From: an uncultured Planctomycetaceae bacterium | Lineage (GTDB): Bacteria; Planctomycetota; Planctomycetia; Pirellulales; UBA1268 | Direction of reading: 5' to 3' | Assembly (NCBI GenBank): GCA_903958265.1 | Contig: CAJBSQ010000401.1 | Location: forward strand, 1 to 14,327 | Length of the DNA stretch: 14,327 nucleotides | Shown here: piece after piece, positions 13,501-14,327 of the stretch | Position numbering within the stretch: position 1 is the first letter of the stretch | Layout: every line of letters begins with the position of its first letter | Program-made: the position numbers and the translations under genes | Notes under the pieces: model-generated | What the model was told of the DNA's origin: nothing | What the model saw: the letters and a program-made list of their open reading frames with translations, nothing else | The model's database searches: none

Positions 13501-14327
13501 ATGGCTACGACCCAGGTTTTCAGGCGTCTGAAGGCGACCGTTCTCACGGCGGCGGCGATGATCGCCGCGGCCGTGCCGGCGTTTGGAGGTGGGAACTGGA
13601 TGCCGCTCCTGCCCGACCAAGACTTCTACGACTTTCAGATGTTCGCCCCGCCGAACTCGCAGGACTACGAGATCTATCCTGAGCTCAGCGAGGGGGTCTT
13701 CTTCAACTACGACCGCCTGTACTGGGCCATCACGCCTGCGAGCGTGGTCGGGGTGGGCGCAACGCCTGACGGCGGCTACATCATCCCGACATCACCGATT
13801 TCTCCCCAGGCGATCGTCCAGCTCAACAACGGTGGCATCATCGCCTCTGGATCCAACGGCGGAAACGTGATCGGAGGAATCTTTATTTATGGAGCTGATC
13901 CGCTGCAACTGGACCTCAACACCAGCTGGATGCGGACGGTGATGACCTGGGGAAATCGCTACGAGGGTGGCTGGATCTACGATGATCAAGGCATGCAGTT
14001 CAGCTACTTCAACATTGGTGCGAAGAGCCAGCAGTTTCAGACAAACAGCGAGTTTGCAGCCTCGTCGCCGACGCAGATTTTCACCCAGACCACCACGGGG
14101 GCAGGTGGCATTGGAGGTGGAGGGGCCGTCAACGTCAGTGTCCCGTTGACGACCACGACGATCACGTCCAACAGCCCGCCGCCGGATCACATGATCGCCC
14201 AGAAACTCATTCAGACAAATACGAACGAGATTTCAGGAGGGTCGGCCGCCTTCATCATTCGACGAGAACTCGGCCGTCGTGGAAGTGGAAACTCCGTCCG
14301 CTTCGGGCTCGGCCCGCGGTACATGCA
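13501..14327 (+). CDS. Secreted surface/beta-barrel-like protein, planctomycete type (C-terminus cut by window)
   Basis: The first 275 residues of a gene that runs off the window. A signal peptide (RRLKATVLTAAAMIAAAVPAFG) precedes GGNWMPLLPDQDFYDFQMF. The mature part has the alternating aromatic/polar texture of outer-membrane strands: GVFFNYDRLYWAITPAS (80s), LDLNTSWMRTVMTWGNRYEGGWIYDDQG (about 139-166) and FSYFNIGAKSQQF. A long Gly/Thr/Ser-rich stretch (about 197-225) follows, likely an external loop or linker. Known: an F-x-x-x-RLYW motif plus TWGNRYEGG-like strand is familiar from uncharacterised Pirellulales surface proteins, related in style to BBP7 barrels; I cannot assign a formal family. 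The ribosome site is weak (AGGA, about 11 bases). Its GC content is visibly lower than the neighbours. Confidence 0.7.
   Translation, partial: MATTQVFRRLKATVLTAAAMIAAAVPAFGGGNWMPLLPDQDFYDFQMFAPPNSQDYEIYPELSEGVFFNYDRLYWAITPASVVGVGATPDGGYIIPTSPISPQAIVQLNNGGIIASGSNGGNVIGGIFIYGADPLQLDLNTSWMRTVMTWGNRYEGGWIYDDQGMQFSYFNIGAKSQQFQTNSEFAASSPTQIFTQTTTGAGGIGGGGAVNVSVPLTTTTITSNSPPPDHMIAQKLIQTNTNEISGGSAAFIIRRELGRRGSGNSVRFGLGPRYM

Noticed and set aside
1..14327. CRISPR arrays, tRNA/rRNA genes, insertion sequences, defence or secondary-metabolite gene clusters
   Set aside because: No regular direct repeats, cloverleaf sequences, transposase motifs or nuclease/helicase/NRPS-PKS signatures were seen on either strand.

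Overview
The window is high-GC bacterial DNA that most likely comes from a planctomycete, probably a member of the Pirellulales. This rests on gene style rather than any marker gene. There is a secreted Gln/Tyr/Gly-rich small protein, an Ala-rich HEAT-repeat lipoprotein, a protein with an isolated C-terminal UVR motif, a standalone TraB/GumN-type protein with a signal peptide, and a secreted protein that looks like a planctomycete surface beta-barrel. Housekeeping genes are scattered singly or in short operons. There are no tRNA or rRNA genes, CRISPR arrays, transposases or phage genes. No database search was possible, so all identities come from motifs and overall protein shape.

Layout. Positions 1-271 hold the N-terminus of a minus-strand secreted protein, divergent from a plus-strand HEAT-repeat lipoprotein (461-2479). 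That gene converges on a small Rossmann methyltransferase-like gene (3046-2507, minus) across a compact hairpin. Next is a plus-strand operon, 3255-6661: leuC, leuD, a secreted propeller-like protein and a small TPR protein, with short gaps and one ATGA overlap. A minus-strand block follows, 10641-6834 read downward: a UVR-motif protein, an unknown 95-residue protein, an M24 (Xaa-Pro peptidase-like) enzyme and biotin synthase bioB. Just upstream lies arfB (minus, 11171-10731), divergent from a TIM-barrel sugar isomerase/epimerase-like gene (plus, 11440-12381). The 3' end of that gene overlaps, tail to tail, a secreted TraB/GumN-like gene (minus, 13277-12309). The window ends inside a secreted beta-barrel-like gene (plus, from 13501).

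Function. leuC and leuD together make isopropylmalate isomerase for leucine synthesis; leuA and leuB are not here. bioB performs the last step of biotin synthesis. arfB rescues stalled ribosomes. The remaining genes are mostly envelope or uncharacterised proteins.

The most interesting stretch is non-coding, about 9250-9860. It holds an inverted pair of REP-like hairpins. It also holds a near-consensus sigma-54 (-24/-12) promoter aimed at the 95-residue unknown gene, with a perfect 9-bp hairpin at the predicted 5' end of the transcript. Further upstream is a 20-bp element that recurs with 17/20 identity in the promoter region of the TraB/GumN-like gene, at nearly the same distance from the start codon. 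I saw no clear multi-gene novel system; this regulated orphan gene is the best candidate for follow-up.
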